A stretch of DNA of 64,000 bases from Aeromicrobium panaciterrae. GTDB taxonomy: Bacteria > Actinomycetota > Actinomycetes > Propionibacteriales > Nocardioidaceae. This document shows positions 8,933 to 17,100 of this stretch, piece after piece. The stretch's first letter is position 1, and each line of letters begins with the position of its first letter. Location: positions 2,418,001 through 2,482,000 of the forward strand of contig NZ_JAVDWH010000001.1 in NCBI RefSeq assembly GCF_031457275.1, given 5' to 3'. A program made the translations under genes and the position numbers. The notes under the pieces are model-generated. The model saw only the letters and a program-made list of their open reading frames with translations, searched no databases and was not told where the DNA came from.

Positions 8933-10035
8933 GCGGCCTGGCCGCGGCGCCAGCGAATGCCGGCTTCGATGAAGTCGTCGATCTCGCCGTCGAGCACAGC
9001 CTGCGTGTTGCCCGACTCGTGCTCGGTCCGCAGGTCCTTGACCATTTGGTACGGGTTGAGGACGTAGTTGCGCATCTGGTCACCCCAGGACGCTTGAACG
9101 TCCCCGCGCATCTCGTCGAGTTGCGCTCGCTCTTCGGCCTTCTTGAGGGCGAGCAGCTTGGCCTTGAGGATCACCATCGCGCTGGCCTTGTTCTGCAGTT
9201 GGCTCTTCTCGTTCTGGCAGCTGACGACCGTGCCGGTCGGGATGTGGGTCAGGCGTACGGCGGAGTCAGTCGTGTTGACGCTCTGACCGCCAGGTCCGGA
9301 CGACCGGTAGACATCGACCCGGATCTCCTCGTCAGGGATGTCGATCTCGTCGGTCTGCTCGAGCACGGGCACGACCTCGACAGCTGCGAACGAGGTCTGG
9401 CGTCGACCCTGGTTGTCGAACGGCGAGATGCGTACGAGGCGGTGTGTGCCGGCCTCAACCGAGAGCGTCCCGTACGCGTACGGCGCCTTGATCGCGAACG
9501 TGGTCGACTTCAGGCCCGCTTCTTCGGCGTACGAGGTGTCGTAGACCTCGACGGTGTAGCCGTGGCGCTCGGCCCAGCGGATGTACATGCGCTGCAGCAT
9601 CAGCGCGAAGTCGGCAGCGTCCACGCCGCCGGCGCCGGAGCGGATGGAGACGAGAGCGTCGCGCATGTCGTACTCCCCCGACAGCAGCGTGCGTACTTCG
9701 AGGGCATCGATCGCCTTCTGGATCTTGACCAGCTCGCTGGTGACCTCAGCTTCCGCGGCGGCATCGCCTTCTTCGGCGGCCATCTCCTGCATGATCTCGA
9801 CATCGTCGAGGCGTCCGCGAAGTCCTGTGACTCGCTCGACCTCGGCCTGGAGGCCTGAGAGTCGGCTCGTGACTCGCTGCGCGTTGGCTTGGTCGTCCCA
9901 GAGTCCGGGATCGCCGACCTCTTCTTGCAGGGACGCGATTTCCGTCCGAATGGAGTCGAGGTCGAGGACCTTCTCGATCGACGTCAGGGTCGCGTCGAGG
10001 GCCTTGAGCTGTTCTGCGAAATCAGGTGTTGCCAC
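8929..10035 (-). CDS. prfB: Peptide chain release factor 2
   Basis: RF2 (368 aa) reads UGA and UAA stops and triggers peptide release. The GGQ loop is [17 protein letters not shown] and the stop-recognition tripeptide is SPF in [11 protein letters not shown]. The gene is one continuous frame with no internal stop, so the autoregulatory +1 frameshift known from many other bacteria is absent. The start is GTG, preceded by TAACCT and six bases (leaderless). Confidence 0.97.
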   Translation of the reverse strand: MATPDFAEQLKALDATLTSIEKVLDLDSIRTEIASLQEEVGDPGLWDDQANAQRVTSRLSGLQAEVERVTGLRGRLDDVEIMQEMAAEEGDAAAEAEVTSELVKIQKAIDALEVRTLLSGEYDMRDALVSIRSGAGGVDAADFALMLQRMYIRWAERHGYTVEVYDTSYAEEAGLKSTTFAIKAPYAYGTLSVEAGTHRLVRISPFDNQGRRQTSFAAVEVVPVLEQTDEIDIPDEEIRVDVYRSSGPGGQSVNTTDSAVRLTHIPTGTVVSCQNEKSQLQNKASAMVILKAKLLALKKAEERAQLDEMRGDVQASWGDQMRNYVLNPYQMVKDLRTEHESGNTQAVLDGEIDDFIEAGIRWRRGQAA

Positions 10036-10041
10036 CCGTCG

Positions 10042-10047
10042 AGGTTA
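10042..10047 (-). promoter_or_regulatory. prfB: -10 element of leaderless prfB promoter
   Basis: TAACCT, six bases, then the GTG start at 10035. There is no Shine-Dalgarno sequence. The same hexamer and spacing precede deoC (44829-44834). Confidence 0.55.
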
Positions 10048-10057
10048 CAGGGAGAGG

Positions 10058-10300
10058 TCAGATGCTCTTGCGGCGGAACTCGGGCGCCATTGTGGGCCCG
10101 GTTGCTCCGTGTGACTTCTCGCTGCCATCGTGCTCGGCACCCTCGGCTGAGGCGTGCTTGCTGGCGTTCTTCTTCTCCAACGCCTCGCGGAACTTCGCCT
10201 TCAGGTCGGACTCGCCGCCCTGTGCGCTGGGAGCAGACTTCCTCGCGGGAGCGGCCTTCTTGCCGGGTGCACTCTTCTTCGCGTTCTTCTTGGAAGCCAT
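10058..10300 (-). CDS. Small basic DUF5302-family protein
   Basis: An 80-residue Lys/Ala/Ser-rich protein found only in Actinobacteria as far as I know. The N-terminal half is a low-complexity KKNAKKSAPGKKAAP stretch resembling a histone-like tail. The second half carries the family core DLKAKFREALEKK and the terminal FRRKSI. No enzyme motif is visible and the function is unknown; nucleic-acid binding is only suggested by charge. A TAGTGT hexamer six bases before the ATG supports the start. It lies upstream of prfB on the same strand and divergent from the HIT gene. Confidence 0.75.
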   Translation of the reverse strand: MASKKNAKKSAPGKKAAPARKSAPSAQGGESDLKAKFREALEKKNASKHASAEGAEHDGSEKSHGATGPTMAPEFRRKSI

Positions 10301-10306
10301 GACTCC

Positions 10307-10312
10307 ACACTA
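10307..10312 (-). promoter_or_regulatory. -10 element of leaderless DUF5302 promoter
   Basis: TAGTGT, six bases (GGAGTC), then ATG at 10300. Confidence 0.5.
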
Positions 10313-10329
10313 TGTGGTCTGATCGACGT

Positions 10330-10755
10330 ATGACAGACGGCTGCCTGTTCTGCGGCATCATCGCCGGCTCGGTCGACGCGCATCGCGTGCTCGAAGAGGA
10401 GCGCGTTGTCGGCTTCCTAGACGTACGACCAGTGTTCAAGGGTCACGTGCTTTTGGTCCCCCGCCAGCACCTCGTCACCCTCGCGGATCTGCCTGAGGAC
10501 CTGATGGTGCCGTTGTTCGATGCGGCCAAGCGCGTCGGCAACGCCATCACCTCAGGGATCGGCGCCCAAGGAACGTTCGTCGCGATGAACAACGTCGTCT
10601 CGCAGAGCGTCGCTCACCTGCACGTGCATGTTGTCCCGCGTACCAAGGGCGACGGTCTGCGCGGTTTCTTCTGGCCGCGTACGAAGTACACCGACGGCGA
10701 AGCCGAGCAATATGCAACAAAGATCCGCGACGAGCTCCAACACGAGCCCGGCTAG
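10330..10755 (+). CDS. HIT-family hydrolase
   Basis: A 141-residue histidine-triad protein, a nucleotide hydrolase or transferase acting on adenylated compounds. The triad HLHVHVVPR lies near residues 97-105, and the N-terminal CLFCGIIAG is the usual zinc-associated start of bacterial HIT proteins. ATG 10330 (MTDGCLFC) fits the family. An in-frame ATG at 10312 would add only six residues. The gene stands alone, divergent from the DUF5302 gene. Confidence 0.9.
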   Translation: MTDGCLFCGIIAGSVDAHRVLEEERVVGFLDVRPVFKGHVLLVPRQHLVTLADLPEDLMVPLFDAAKRVGNAITSGIGAQGTFVAMNNVVSQSVAHLHVHVVPRTKGDGLRGFFWPRTKYTDGEAEQYATKIRDELQHEPG

Positions 10756-10760
10756 CGGTT

Positions 10761-10904
10761 TCAGCTTAGTGAATCCAAGAATGACTCAGAGTTCTTGAAC
10801 GACTCCACTCGACCGGCGGCCAAGTCGTCTGAAGCCTCGCGTTCGCCACGCTGCCAAGGCTCGGACCAGAACCAAGCCTGATCCGCTGGGATCAACTTGC
10901 TCAT
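10761..10904 (-). CDS. Very small acidic protein resembling the C-terminal tail of AbrB/MazE-type antitoxins
   Basis: A 47-residue protein (MSKLIPADQAWFWSEPWQ then an acidic helix ending FLDSLS). From memory, the pattern PAxxAWFW-x-W-Q-x-G-E-R-E-A with an acidic GRxExFxxxExFL end closes many actinobacterial AbrB-like antitoxins, where it binds the toxin. The DNA-binding half is missing and no PIN or RelE toxin gene is next to it. The start at 10904 is supported by the ribosome-binding sequence AGAGGTGG with 5-base spacing. An in-frame ATG at 10943 lacks this. It may be a decayed or free-standing antitoxin. Confidence 0.5.
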   Translation of the reverse strand: MSKLIPADQAWFWSEPWQRGEREASDDLAAGRVESFKNSESFLDSLS

Positions 10905-11016
10905 GCTGGCCACCTCTACAGATCTACCGTCGGATGGTCTCAAACGCTAACAACTACTCGACGATACTTCCAACAGGATCCCGCCCAGAGTTGCAATGTT
11001 GACTACATCGTCCTGC

Positions 11017-11925
11017 CTAGAGCACTCGGCGGATCCTGCGACGGATCGCTCGGAAGGCGCGCTTCGAGAAGCGCTTGCCACGGCGGTACTGCTCGAAGGC
11101 CGGGTCCAGAGGCTTCAGCCAGCGCCACATCGTCTCGGAGCAGTAGCAAGCCCAGAGGGTCCGCAAGTAGTTGACCTTGGGGATGCCGAACTCCTTCGCC
11201 ATCTGGCGAGTGAGCGGCTGAGCGTCGCCGTCGAGTTGGTTGAAGGAGTGGTTCTCGCCAGTGTCGACGTGGTAGACGGCGCCCTTGAATGGCAGCGGTT
11301 CGACGATCCGGCCGTGGTCCGCGTACCACTCCACCGCTCGCTTGTGCGCGCCGATGATCTTCGGGAGACGCTCGCCGTATGCATCGCGTATCTCAGACCA
11401 GCTGGCGTCGACACCCAGGTTTGCGGGCACCTCGTACGCCTCGAACGGAATGATGAAGGAGGTTCCACAGGTGCGGTTGAAGGTCAGCTGCTCGCGGAAG
11501 GCGCGGCGTGCTCGGGAGTACATCCAGCCCTCGTCGATGACCCATCCCGGGTGGCCGGGGTTCTGGCCGACGAACTCGGTGAGGTCGCGGTGCACGAAGT
11601 CGTCGGCGTCAAAGATCATCACGTAGTCCGGGTTGAACTCGCGAGCCTTGATGAGTGCGATACCGAGCTTGGTGCCCTTGTCACGGATGAACGGCTTGCG
11701 GCTGACTCGAACCGCAGCCGGAGCGGGAGCCTTGAAGTTCACCGGTACGAAGTGGGTGTTCTTCGGCAGCTTGAATTCGGGCCGCTGGTTGCCGACGACG
11801 ATCACGACGAAGTCATCGGAGGTCTGGTTCGTGACCGAGCGGAGCGTCTCCTTCAGGAGCTGCTCAACGCGGTAGTAGTCATTGGAGTTGCTGGGGTGAC
11901 GCAGAGTCGTGATGAAGGCGAGCAC
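11017..11925 (-). CDS. GT-A fold glycosyltransferase (family 2-like)
   Basis: A 302-residue protein beginning VLAFITTLRHP, with a GT-A nucleotide-sugar fold. MIFDADDFVHRDL near residue 105 is the metal-binding DxD-type motif. It ends in a strongly basic tail (FSKRAFRAIRRRIRRVL). The frame is open for another 114 codons upstream, but that part is Pro/Arg/Cys-rich and unlike a protein, so GTG 11925 is preferred without a clear ribosome-binding site. It is divergent from the pyruvyltransferase/GT8 fusion gene, suggesting a joint role in a surface glycan. The acceptor and sugar are unknown. Confidence 0.75.
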   Translation of the reverse strand: MLAFITTLRHPSNSNDYYRVEQLLKETLRSVTNQTSDDFVVIVVGNQRPEFKLPKNTHFVPVNFKAPAPAAVRVSRKPFIRDKGTKLGIALIKAREFNPDYVMIFDADDFVHRDLTEFVGQNPGHPGWVIDEGWMYSRARRAFREQLTFNRTCGTSFIIPFEAYEVPANLGVDASWSEIRDAYGERLPKIIGAHKRAVEWYADHGRIVEPLPFKGAVYHVDTGENHSFNQLDGDAQPLTRQMAKEFGIPKVNYLRTLWACYCSETMWRWLKPLDPAFEQYRRGKRFSKRAFRAIRRRIRRVL

Positions 11926-12203
11926 TACAGGTCCGAATCTGCCGCGATGACATGGGGGATGTCCGTCGAAGGCGTTGTTGCAAGGCGTGACGACGCCTGG
12001 CTGACTGACCGTTTGAGCGGCCCCTCCCGACGTACATTGACAGGGAGACCGTACCCGGCGCGTCGCGCATGCGTCCACTTGATCCCCTGCTACGGCAGAC
12101 GCGATTCGGGGCCTCGGCCCGGGCCTCTGTACGGTTGCTGCGAAGGCTGAACGCCCTCGGCTCAAGAGGCCGGACCAGGCTGTCGGCGGATAGGTGATCA
12201 TCA
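11926..12203. other. Divergent intergenic region of the glycan genes
   Basis: These 278 bp separate two divergent glycosyltransferase genes. A TTGACA occurs near 12037 without a convincing -10. A possible ribosome-binding site AGGTGAT lies 6-7 bases before the GTG at 12204. I see no RNA gene, riboswitch or palindrome of note. Confidence 0.4.
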
Positions 12204-14732
12204 GTGGCAACTCCATCGGCACCAGGCTCCTCACGCAGCCCCCAGAACTTCCTGGGCAAGGCAGCACGGCGGGCCAAGCGACTGCTCAAGCGTCAGCCGA
12301 GCAGTCCCGTGGAAGCCCCGAAGTCGAGCACCGACGATCCCTTCTACACGAAGCTGATCCAGGACGACCCCTCTGACCGAGCACTCGTGCGCGCCGCGCG
12401 ACGCATGATCAAGACCGGTTCAGTCGACCAGGCCCGTTCGCTGGCGTACGTACTGCGAAGCAAGCCTGAGCACGCCGCCGTCGGCGACATCGTTGCTGGC
12501 TTGGTCGCGGCCCACGACCACCTGTCCACGATGACGTGGGAACTGCTGGCCGGCGGAGACCGTACGCAGGTGCTGCGCCTCGCCGCGGCGGAGTACTTCC
12601 GCGCCGGCTTCACCATCGAGCCTGCCGTCGCTGGCAAGGCACTCGCTGACGGGCTGCGCGACGAGACCATCAAGGCCACGGCAGCGCAGTGGTTCGACAT
12701 CGCGTCGACGAGCTTCCAGGCCGAGTTTGAGACCGAGTCGCGAGAGGCACTGGCTCGTGGCCGCGCCAGCGCGGAGGCCGACGGCAACGACCGCCTCGTC
12801 ACCAAGATCGGGTGGCTTGAAGACTGGTACGGCACAGCCGAGAAGGCCAAGCAAGAGATCAGCGTTCCTGCGGGCACGATCCCGTTCGCGATCCTCGACT
12901 ACAAGCAGCCCGACGAGGCCTTCGCTTCAAAGAACCTCGGCGACCACGTACAGACCATCGCGTCGATGGGTCACCTCGTACGCCGCAGCGGCTTCCGATT
13001 CAGCGGCGAGGCCGACGCAGTCCGCTCGGCACACATGCTGCAGAAGCGGATCAAACCCGAGCGGGTCATCGACGGCGACGACGCCGAGATCACCCTCTAC
13101 CGCGTGCAGCGCGACGCGACCAACCACGACCTCGTACCCGACGGCACCTGGATGCTGGCCTTCGGTTGGTACATGCACCGCATGTTCGGCGGCAAGTTCG
13201 ACATGCCGTTCAATCCGCGCCTGCGTCCGATCTTCGTCTCATTCCACGTCAACGCACCTGCGTTCCTGACCGACGGCGTCATCGACTACCTCAAGAAGTA
13301 CGCACCGATCGGCTGCCGCGACTGGAACTCCGTGCATCTGCTCCAGGCCGCTGGCGTCCCTGCCTTCTTCTCCGGCTGCCTCACCACGACGGTCGACACT
13401 GTCTTCCCGGCCGTCCCGGGAGCGGAGCCGAGCGGCACGTTCTACGTCGACACCGCCCCCACAGGTCCAGGGGTGGCCTGGAAGCAAACCGCCCCGGAGG
13501 TACGTCGTACCGACTTCGCCGACAACGTCGACGACGCCATGAAGGTGCTCACGAGTTACCAGGTTCAGTACAAGAACGTCGTGACGTCACGACTGCACTG
13601 CTACCTTCCGGCTCGATCGCTCGGCGCCGAAGTCGAGTTCCGCGCCAAGAACCCCTCGGACGTACGTTTCGACGGTCTGGTCAACATCACCGACGAGGCA
13701 TACGAGAACATCCGCAACGGAATGCTCGCCCTGCTCGAGCCCATCATTGGCGCGATCGGAGCCGGAAAGTCCGAGGACGAGGTCTACACGCTGTGGCGCG
13801 AACTCACCGCCCCGAAGGTCGCAGCGGCTGAGGCCCTGCGGCACAGCGTCGACGACATTGGCGAGGTGTCGTTCGACATCGCTGCAGCCTGCCGCTCGAT
13901 TCAGGAGCGTTCGGTGACCATCGAGCGCACCGCGGATGCGCCTGCCGGCGACCCCGTCGCAGTCGAGCTCACGCTCGACGCCGACCTCAAACACCAGCTC
14001 ACCGTGGTCCTCGGGTCGATCGTCTCCAACGCGAGCCGGCCGATCCATGCGTACGTCCTGACTCGGGGCTTCGACGACAGCGACTTCAAGCGGGTTGCCG
14101 GCGCCTTCCCGTCAGTCACGTTCACCTGGCTGCCTGCCGACGGAGTCGACTACGGCTCCAACCCGTCGTCGCGTATCGCCACACTCGACCAGATGCTCCT
14201 GCCGGAACTCCTGCCTGACGTGTCCAAGATCGTCCACCTCGACATCCACTCCGTGGTCGTCGGCGACATCGCTGAGCTGTTTGCGACGGACCTGGCCGGA
14301 AGCCCGCTCGCCGCGCGCACTTCGCCAGACATCGACAGCGGTTTCATGCACGCCATCAACGCCTCCAAGCGGATGAAGGACGAGAACGCCCTGGCTCGCG
14401 AGCTCATCCTCCGCAGCCACACGCTGCACTCGTACGACTTCCTGGCTTTCGACACCTCAGTCGCGGTCCTCGACCTCGACCGGATGCGCAGCGACGAGTT
14501 CTGCCGGCACTTCCTGCCCTGGGTGGAGCGATACAAGCTCAACGTCCAGGAAGTCCTCAACGCCTACGCGGGCGGCGACCGGGCGCACCTCGACCCACAG
14601 TGGAACCAGCTGCCGCACGTCGAAGTCGTGCACGACGCCAAGGTCATCACCTGGACCGGCTCGCAGATGCCGTGGGATCCGGACTACGTGCAGTGCCAGG
14701 ACGTCTGGGACACGTACGCCGCACGGGTTTAG
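12204..14732 (+). CDS. Large fusion: polysaccharide pyruvyltransferase-like domain + GT8-like glycosyltransferase domain
   Basis: An 842-residue cytoplasmic protein. Residues 1-225 are basic then helical. Residues about 228-520 resemble the polysaccharide pyruvyltransferase family, with NLGDHVQTIA, IGCRDWNSVHLLQAAGVPAFF and VVTSRLHCYLPA. Residues about 580-842 resemble GT8 sugar transferases, with KIVHLDIHSVVVGDIAEL, FDTSVAVLDLDRM and LDPQWNQLPHV. The GT8 metal motif, normally DxD, is DIH here, and the usual FNSGV reads FDTSV, so the second domain may be altered or inactive. The start is GTG with AGGTGAT upstream. With its neighbours it probably builds a pyruvylated or otherwise modified wall polymer. 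Confidence 0.75.
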   Translation: MATPSAPGSSRSPQNFLGKAARRAKRLLKRQPSSPVEAPKSSTDDPFYTKLIQDDPSDRALVRAARRMIKTGSVDQARSLAYVLRSKPEHAAVGDIVAGLVAAHDHLSTMTWELLAGGDRTQVLRLAAAEYFRAGFTIEPAVAGKALADGLRDETIKATAAQWFDIASTSFQAEFETESREALARGRASAEADGNDRLVTKIGWLEDWYGTAEKAKQEISVPAGTIPFAILDYKQPDEAFASKNLGDHVQTIASMGHLVRRSGFRFSGEADAVRSAHMLQKRIKPERVIDGDDAEITLYRVQRDATNHDLVPDGTWMLAFGWYMHRMFGGKFDMPFNPRLRPIFVSFHVNAPAFLTDGVIDYLKKYAPIGCRDWNSVHLLQAAGVPAFFSGCLTTTVDTVFPAVPGAEPSGTFYVDTAPTGPGVAWKQTAPEVRRTDFADNVDDAMKVLTSYQVQYKNVVTSRLHCYLPARSLGAEVEFRAKNPSDVRFDGLVNITDEAYENIRNGMLALLEPIIGAIGAGKSEDEVYTLWRELTAPKVAAAEALRHSVDDIGEVSFDIAAACRSIQERSVTIERTADAPAGDPVAVELTLDADLKHQLTVVLGSIVSNASRPIHAYVLTRGFDDSDFKRVAGAFPSVTFTWLPADGVDYGSNPSSRIATLDQMLLPELLPDVSKIVHLDIHSVVVGDIAELFATDLAGSPLAARTSPDIDSGFMHAINASKRMKDENALARELILRSHTLHSYDFLAFDTSVAVLDLDRMRSDEFCRHFLPWVERYKLNVQEVLNAYAGGDRAHLDPQWNQLPHVEVVHDAKVITWTGSQMPWDPDYVQCQDVWDTYAARV

Positions 14733-14780
14733 CCGCCACCCATGTCGTGACTCGGGGCTGACGAGCCTCGTTGAAGGGCT

Positions 14781-16313
14781 GTGACTCTCCTCCGACGTAC
14801 GGGTGCCGTCCTGATCGGCGCTGTGCTGGTTCTCCCTGGGGCAGCTCAGTCCGCTTCGGCAGTCCCAGCGCCGCCAGATCCGCGTGACCTGCTGCTTAAC
14901 CCATACGTCGGCACGCCTGCCGTCGCCAAGCCACTGCCCAAGCTCACGCTTCCCCAGCACCCGTACATGGCACGCAACGGCGCCAACAACATCCACAACG
15001 ACGCCTACCAAAGCGACGCGTACTACGGCCCCGGACCGCTCGGCCAGAATCCGAAGATCGCGAGCACGATGTACGCCAATGAGTGCGCATCGGTCACCTT
15101 CGATCGCGCCGGGCGCATCGTGACGGTGTGCGTCGGCCTGACCGGCGCATCGCTCAAGGTGCTGGACCCGACGACCCTCAAAGAGATCGCCTCCTTCTCG
15201 CTGCCACCACGCAAGCCCGGAACGTTTTCGTTCACCAACTTCTCCGGCGGCGGCTACTTCTATCTTGATCACCTCGACCGTGCGGTCGTCTCAACATCGA
15301 CCGGCCACATCTTCGTGATCGCTGTCAAGGGCGACACCCTGACGAAGGTTCGCGACATCGGCGTCAGCGCAGTGACAGCCGGGGCAGGCATCCAATCGGC
15401 GCTGCCTGACTGGGCAGGACGCCTCTGGTTCGTGACGACCGATGGCCTTGTCGGCATGGTCGACTCCAAGGGCAAGGTGCATCCTCATCAGTTGCCCGGG
15501 GAGGTCATCGCCAACAGCTTCGCGATCGACGAGTCCGGTGGCGTATTTGTCGTCTCCGACAAGGCGCTCTACCGATTCGACGTTTCCAAGGGCAAGCCGA
15601 AGGTGACGTGGCGTAAGACGTACGACCGAGGCAGTGTGGTGAAGCCCGGGCAGGTCAGCCAGGGCAGCGGCACGACGCCGACTTTGATCGACTCAGCCAA
15701 GTCCAAGGGCGGCGGCTCGATCGCCATCACAGACAACGCCGATCCGAAGATGAACATCGTGGTGTTCCGTCGCGGCAAAGCCGGTCCTGGGTCCAAGCCA
15801 CTGTGCAAGCAGCCGATCTTCCAGTCCGGTCAGAGCAGCGACGAGAACAGCCTGATCTCCGTGCCCGGCGGCCTCATCGCCGAGAACAACTACGGCTACA
15901 CCGGACCGCTACCTGCAGGCGCCACGCTGCGCTCCCCCACGACAACTCCCGGACTCGTGCGCGTCAACGTCAACTACAAGAGTGGCGGCTGCAAGATCGC
16001 GTGGAGCAACACCACCACGCGCATCCCCAGCAGCGTAAGCAAGGCCAATCTCAAGACCGGGCTGATTTACGGCTACACACATCCATCGTCGGCCGAACTC
16101 CCATGGAAGGTCGCGGCGTTGCCCGAAGCGCTGGCACCCGACTCGTGGTTCTTCACCGCGTTCGACATCCGTACTGGCAAGCAGGTGTGGTCGCAGCTCG
16201 TTGGCAGCGGATTGGCGTTCAACAACAACTATGCGCCGATCAGCCTCGGCCGGGACGGTGCAGCGTACGTCGGCACCCTCGGCGGTCTCGTTCGCATTGC
16301 AGATACGCCCTGA
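14781..16313 (+). CDS. Secreted beta-propeller-like protein of unknown function
   Basis: A 510-residue protein with a signal peptide (about residues 1-27, ending SASA). The mature part contains repeated short stretches typical of propeller blades (KVLDPTTLKEIASF, LWFVTTDGLVGMVDSKG, FAIDESGGVFVVSDKALYRFDVS, AYVGTLGGLVRI). Several cysteines (for example NECASV, TVCVGL, SGGCKIAW) could form disulfides outside the cell. No catalytic motif is recognised. The start is GTG, 48 bp after the fusion gene, so it may be co-transcribed and act on the same surface glycan. A secreted sugar or quinoprotein-like binding role is possible but unproven. Confidence 0.7.
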   Translation: MTLLRRTGAVLIGAVLVLPGAAQSASAVPAPPDPRDLLLNPYVGTPAVAKPLPKLTLPQHPYMARNGANNIHNDAYQSDAYYGPGPLGQNPKIASTMYANECASVTFDRAGRIVTVCVGLTGASLKVLDPTTLKEIASFSLPPRKPGTFSFTNFSGGGYFYLDHLDRAVVSTSTGHIFVIAVKGDTLTKVRDIGVSAVTAGAGIQSALPDWAGRLWFVTTDGLVGMVDSKGKVHPHQLPGEVIANSFAIDESGGVFVVSDKALYRFDVSKGKPKVTWRKTYDRGSVVKPGQVSQGSGTTPTLIDSAKSKGGGSIAITDNADPKMNIVVFRRGKAGPGSKPLCKQPIFQSGQSSDENSLISVPGGLIAENNYGYTGPLPAGATLRSPTTTPGLVRVNVNYKSGGCKIAWSNTTTRIPSSVSKANLKTGLIYGYTHPSSAELPWKVAALPEALAPDSWFFTAFDIRTGKQVWSQLVGSGLAFNNNYAPISLGRDGAAYVGTLGGLVRIADTP

Positions 16314-16317
16314 GCAA

Positions 16318-16346
16318 CTCACAGGAACCTCACAGGCTGTTCACAC
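16318..16346 (+). promoter_or_regulatory. Three 11-bp-period direct repeats (probable response-regulator site)
   Basis: CTCACA, CTCACA and TTCACA begin at 16318, 16329 and 16340, exactly 11 bp apart, so they lie on one face of the helix. They sit upstream of the -10-like GAAACT (16369-16374) that precedes the response-regulator ATG by six bases. Tandem 10-11-bp repeats are the usual binding site of OmpR-family regulators, so autoregulation is likely. Confidence 0.6.
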
Positions 16347-16380
16347 CCCATGCCTCAGGTACCGGGGCGAAACTGGGCAG

Positions 16381-17097
16381 ATGACTCCTGCACTGACCCG
16401 GGCTGACGGCTCACCCCTGCGCGTGCTCGTCGTCGATGACGAGGTCAACATCGCCGAACTGCTGCAGATGGCGCTGCGATACGAAGGCTGGGACATCGAG
16501 GCTGCGTACACCGGTCGTACCGCCGTCGCAGCGGCCAAGGACTTCGCGCCCGACGCGATCGTGCTCGACATGATGCTTCCCGACTTCGATGGCATGGAGG
16601 TGCTGCGCAAGGTACGTGCACACTCCCCCGATGTCCCCGTGCTTTTCCTGACCGCCCGCGATGCCGTCGAGGACCGCGTTGCCGGACTCACCGCGGGTGG
16701 CGACGACTACGTGACCAAGCCGTTCAGCCTCGAAGAGGTCGTGGCTCGCCTCCGCGGGCTCATGCGACGAAGCGGCGCGACAGAGGCTCGGCCCGAAGCC
16801 GTCATCACGGTCGGCGACCTGAGCCTCGACGAAGAGAGCCGCGACGTCGAACGCGCCGGCGAGCCGATCGAACTCACCGCCACTGAATTCGAGCTCTTGC
16901 GCTTCCTGATGCGCAATCCCAAGCGCGTGCTGTCGAAGGCGCAGATCCTCGACCGCGTGTGGGACTACGACTTCGGCGGCCAGGCCAATGTCGTCGAGAT
17001 CTACATTTCCTACCTCCGCAAGAAGGTCGATGCAGGTCGCGAACCGATGATCCACACCAAGCGCGGTGCTGGGTATGTCCTCAAGCCGGTGGGCTAG
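16381..17097 (+). CDS. OmpR-family response regulator (TrcR-like)
   Basis: A 238-residue two-domain regulator. The receiver domain (residues about 15-125) shows LVVDDE, the phosphorylated aspartate in AIVLDMMLPDFDG, the FLTAR threonine and the TKPF lysine. The C-terminal winged helix (about 145-238) includes LTATEFELLRFLM, VLSKAQILDRVW and YISYLRKKVD. The receiver is close to mycobacterial TrcR as I remember it, for example GGDDYVTKPFSLEEVVARLR. It is followed 3 bp later by its histidine kinase. The start is ATG 16381. Confidence 0.92.
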   Translation: MTPALTRADGSPLRVLVVDDEVNIAELLQMALRYEGWDIEAAYTGRTAVAAAKDFAPDAIVLDMMLPDFDGMEVLRKVRAHSPDVPVLFLTARDAVEDRVAGLTAGGDDYVTKPFSLEEVVARLRGLMRRSGATEARPEAVITVGDLSLDEESRDVERAGEPIELTATEFELLRFLMRNPKRVLSKAQILDRVWDYDFGGQANVVEIYISYLRKKVDAGREPMIHTKRGAGYVLKPVG

Positions 17098-17100
17098 CCC

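Noticed and set aside
8929..10035. Programmed +1 frameshift in prfB
   Set aside because: The gene is one open frame without the in-frame UGA and slippery CUU seen in other bacteria.
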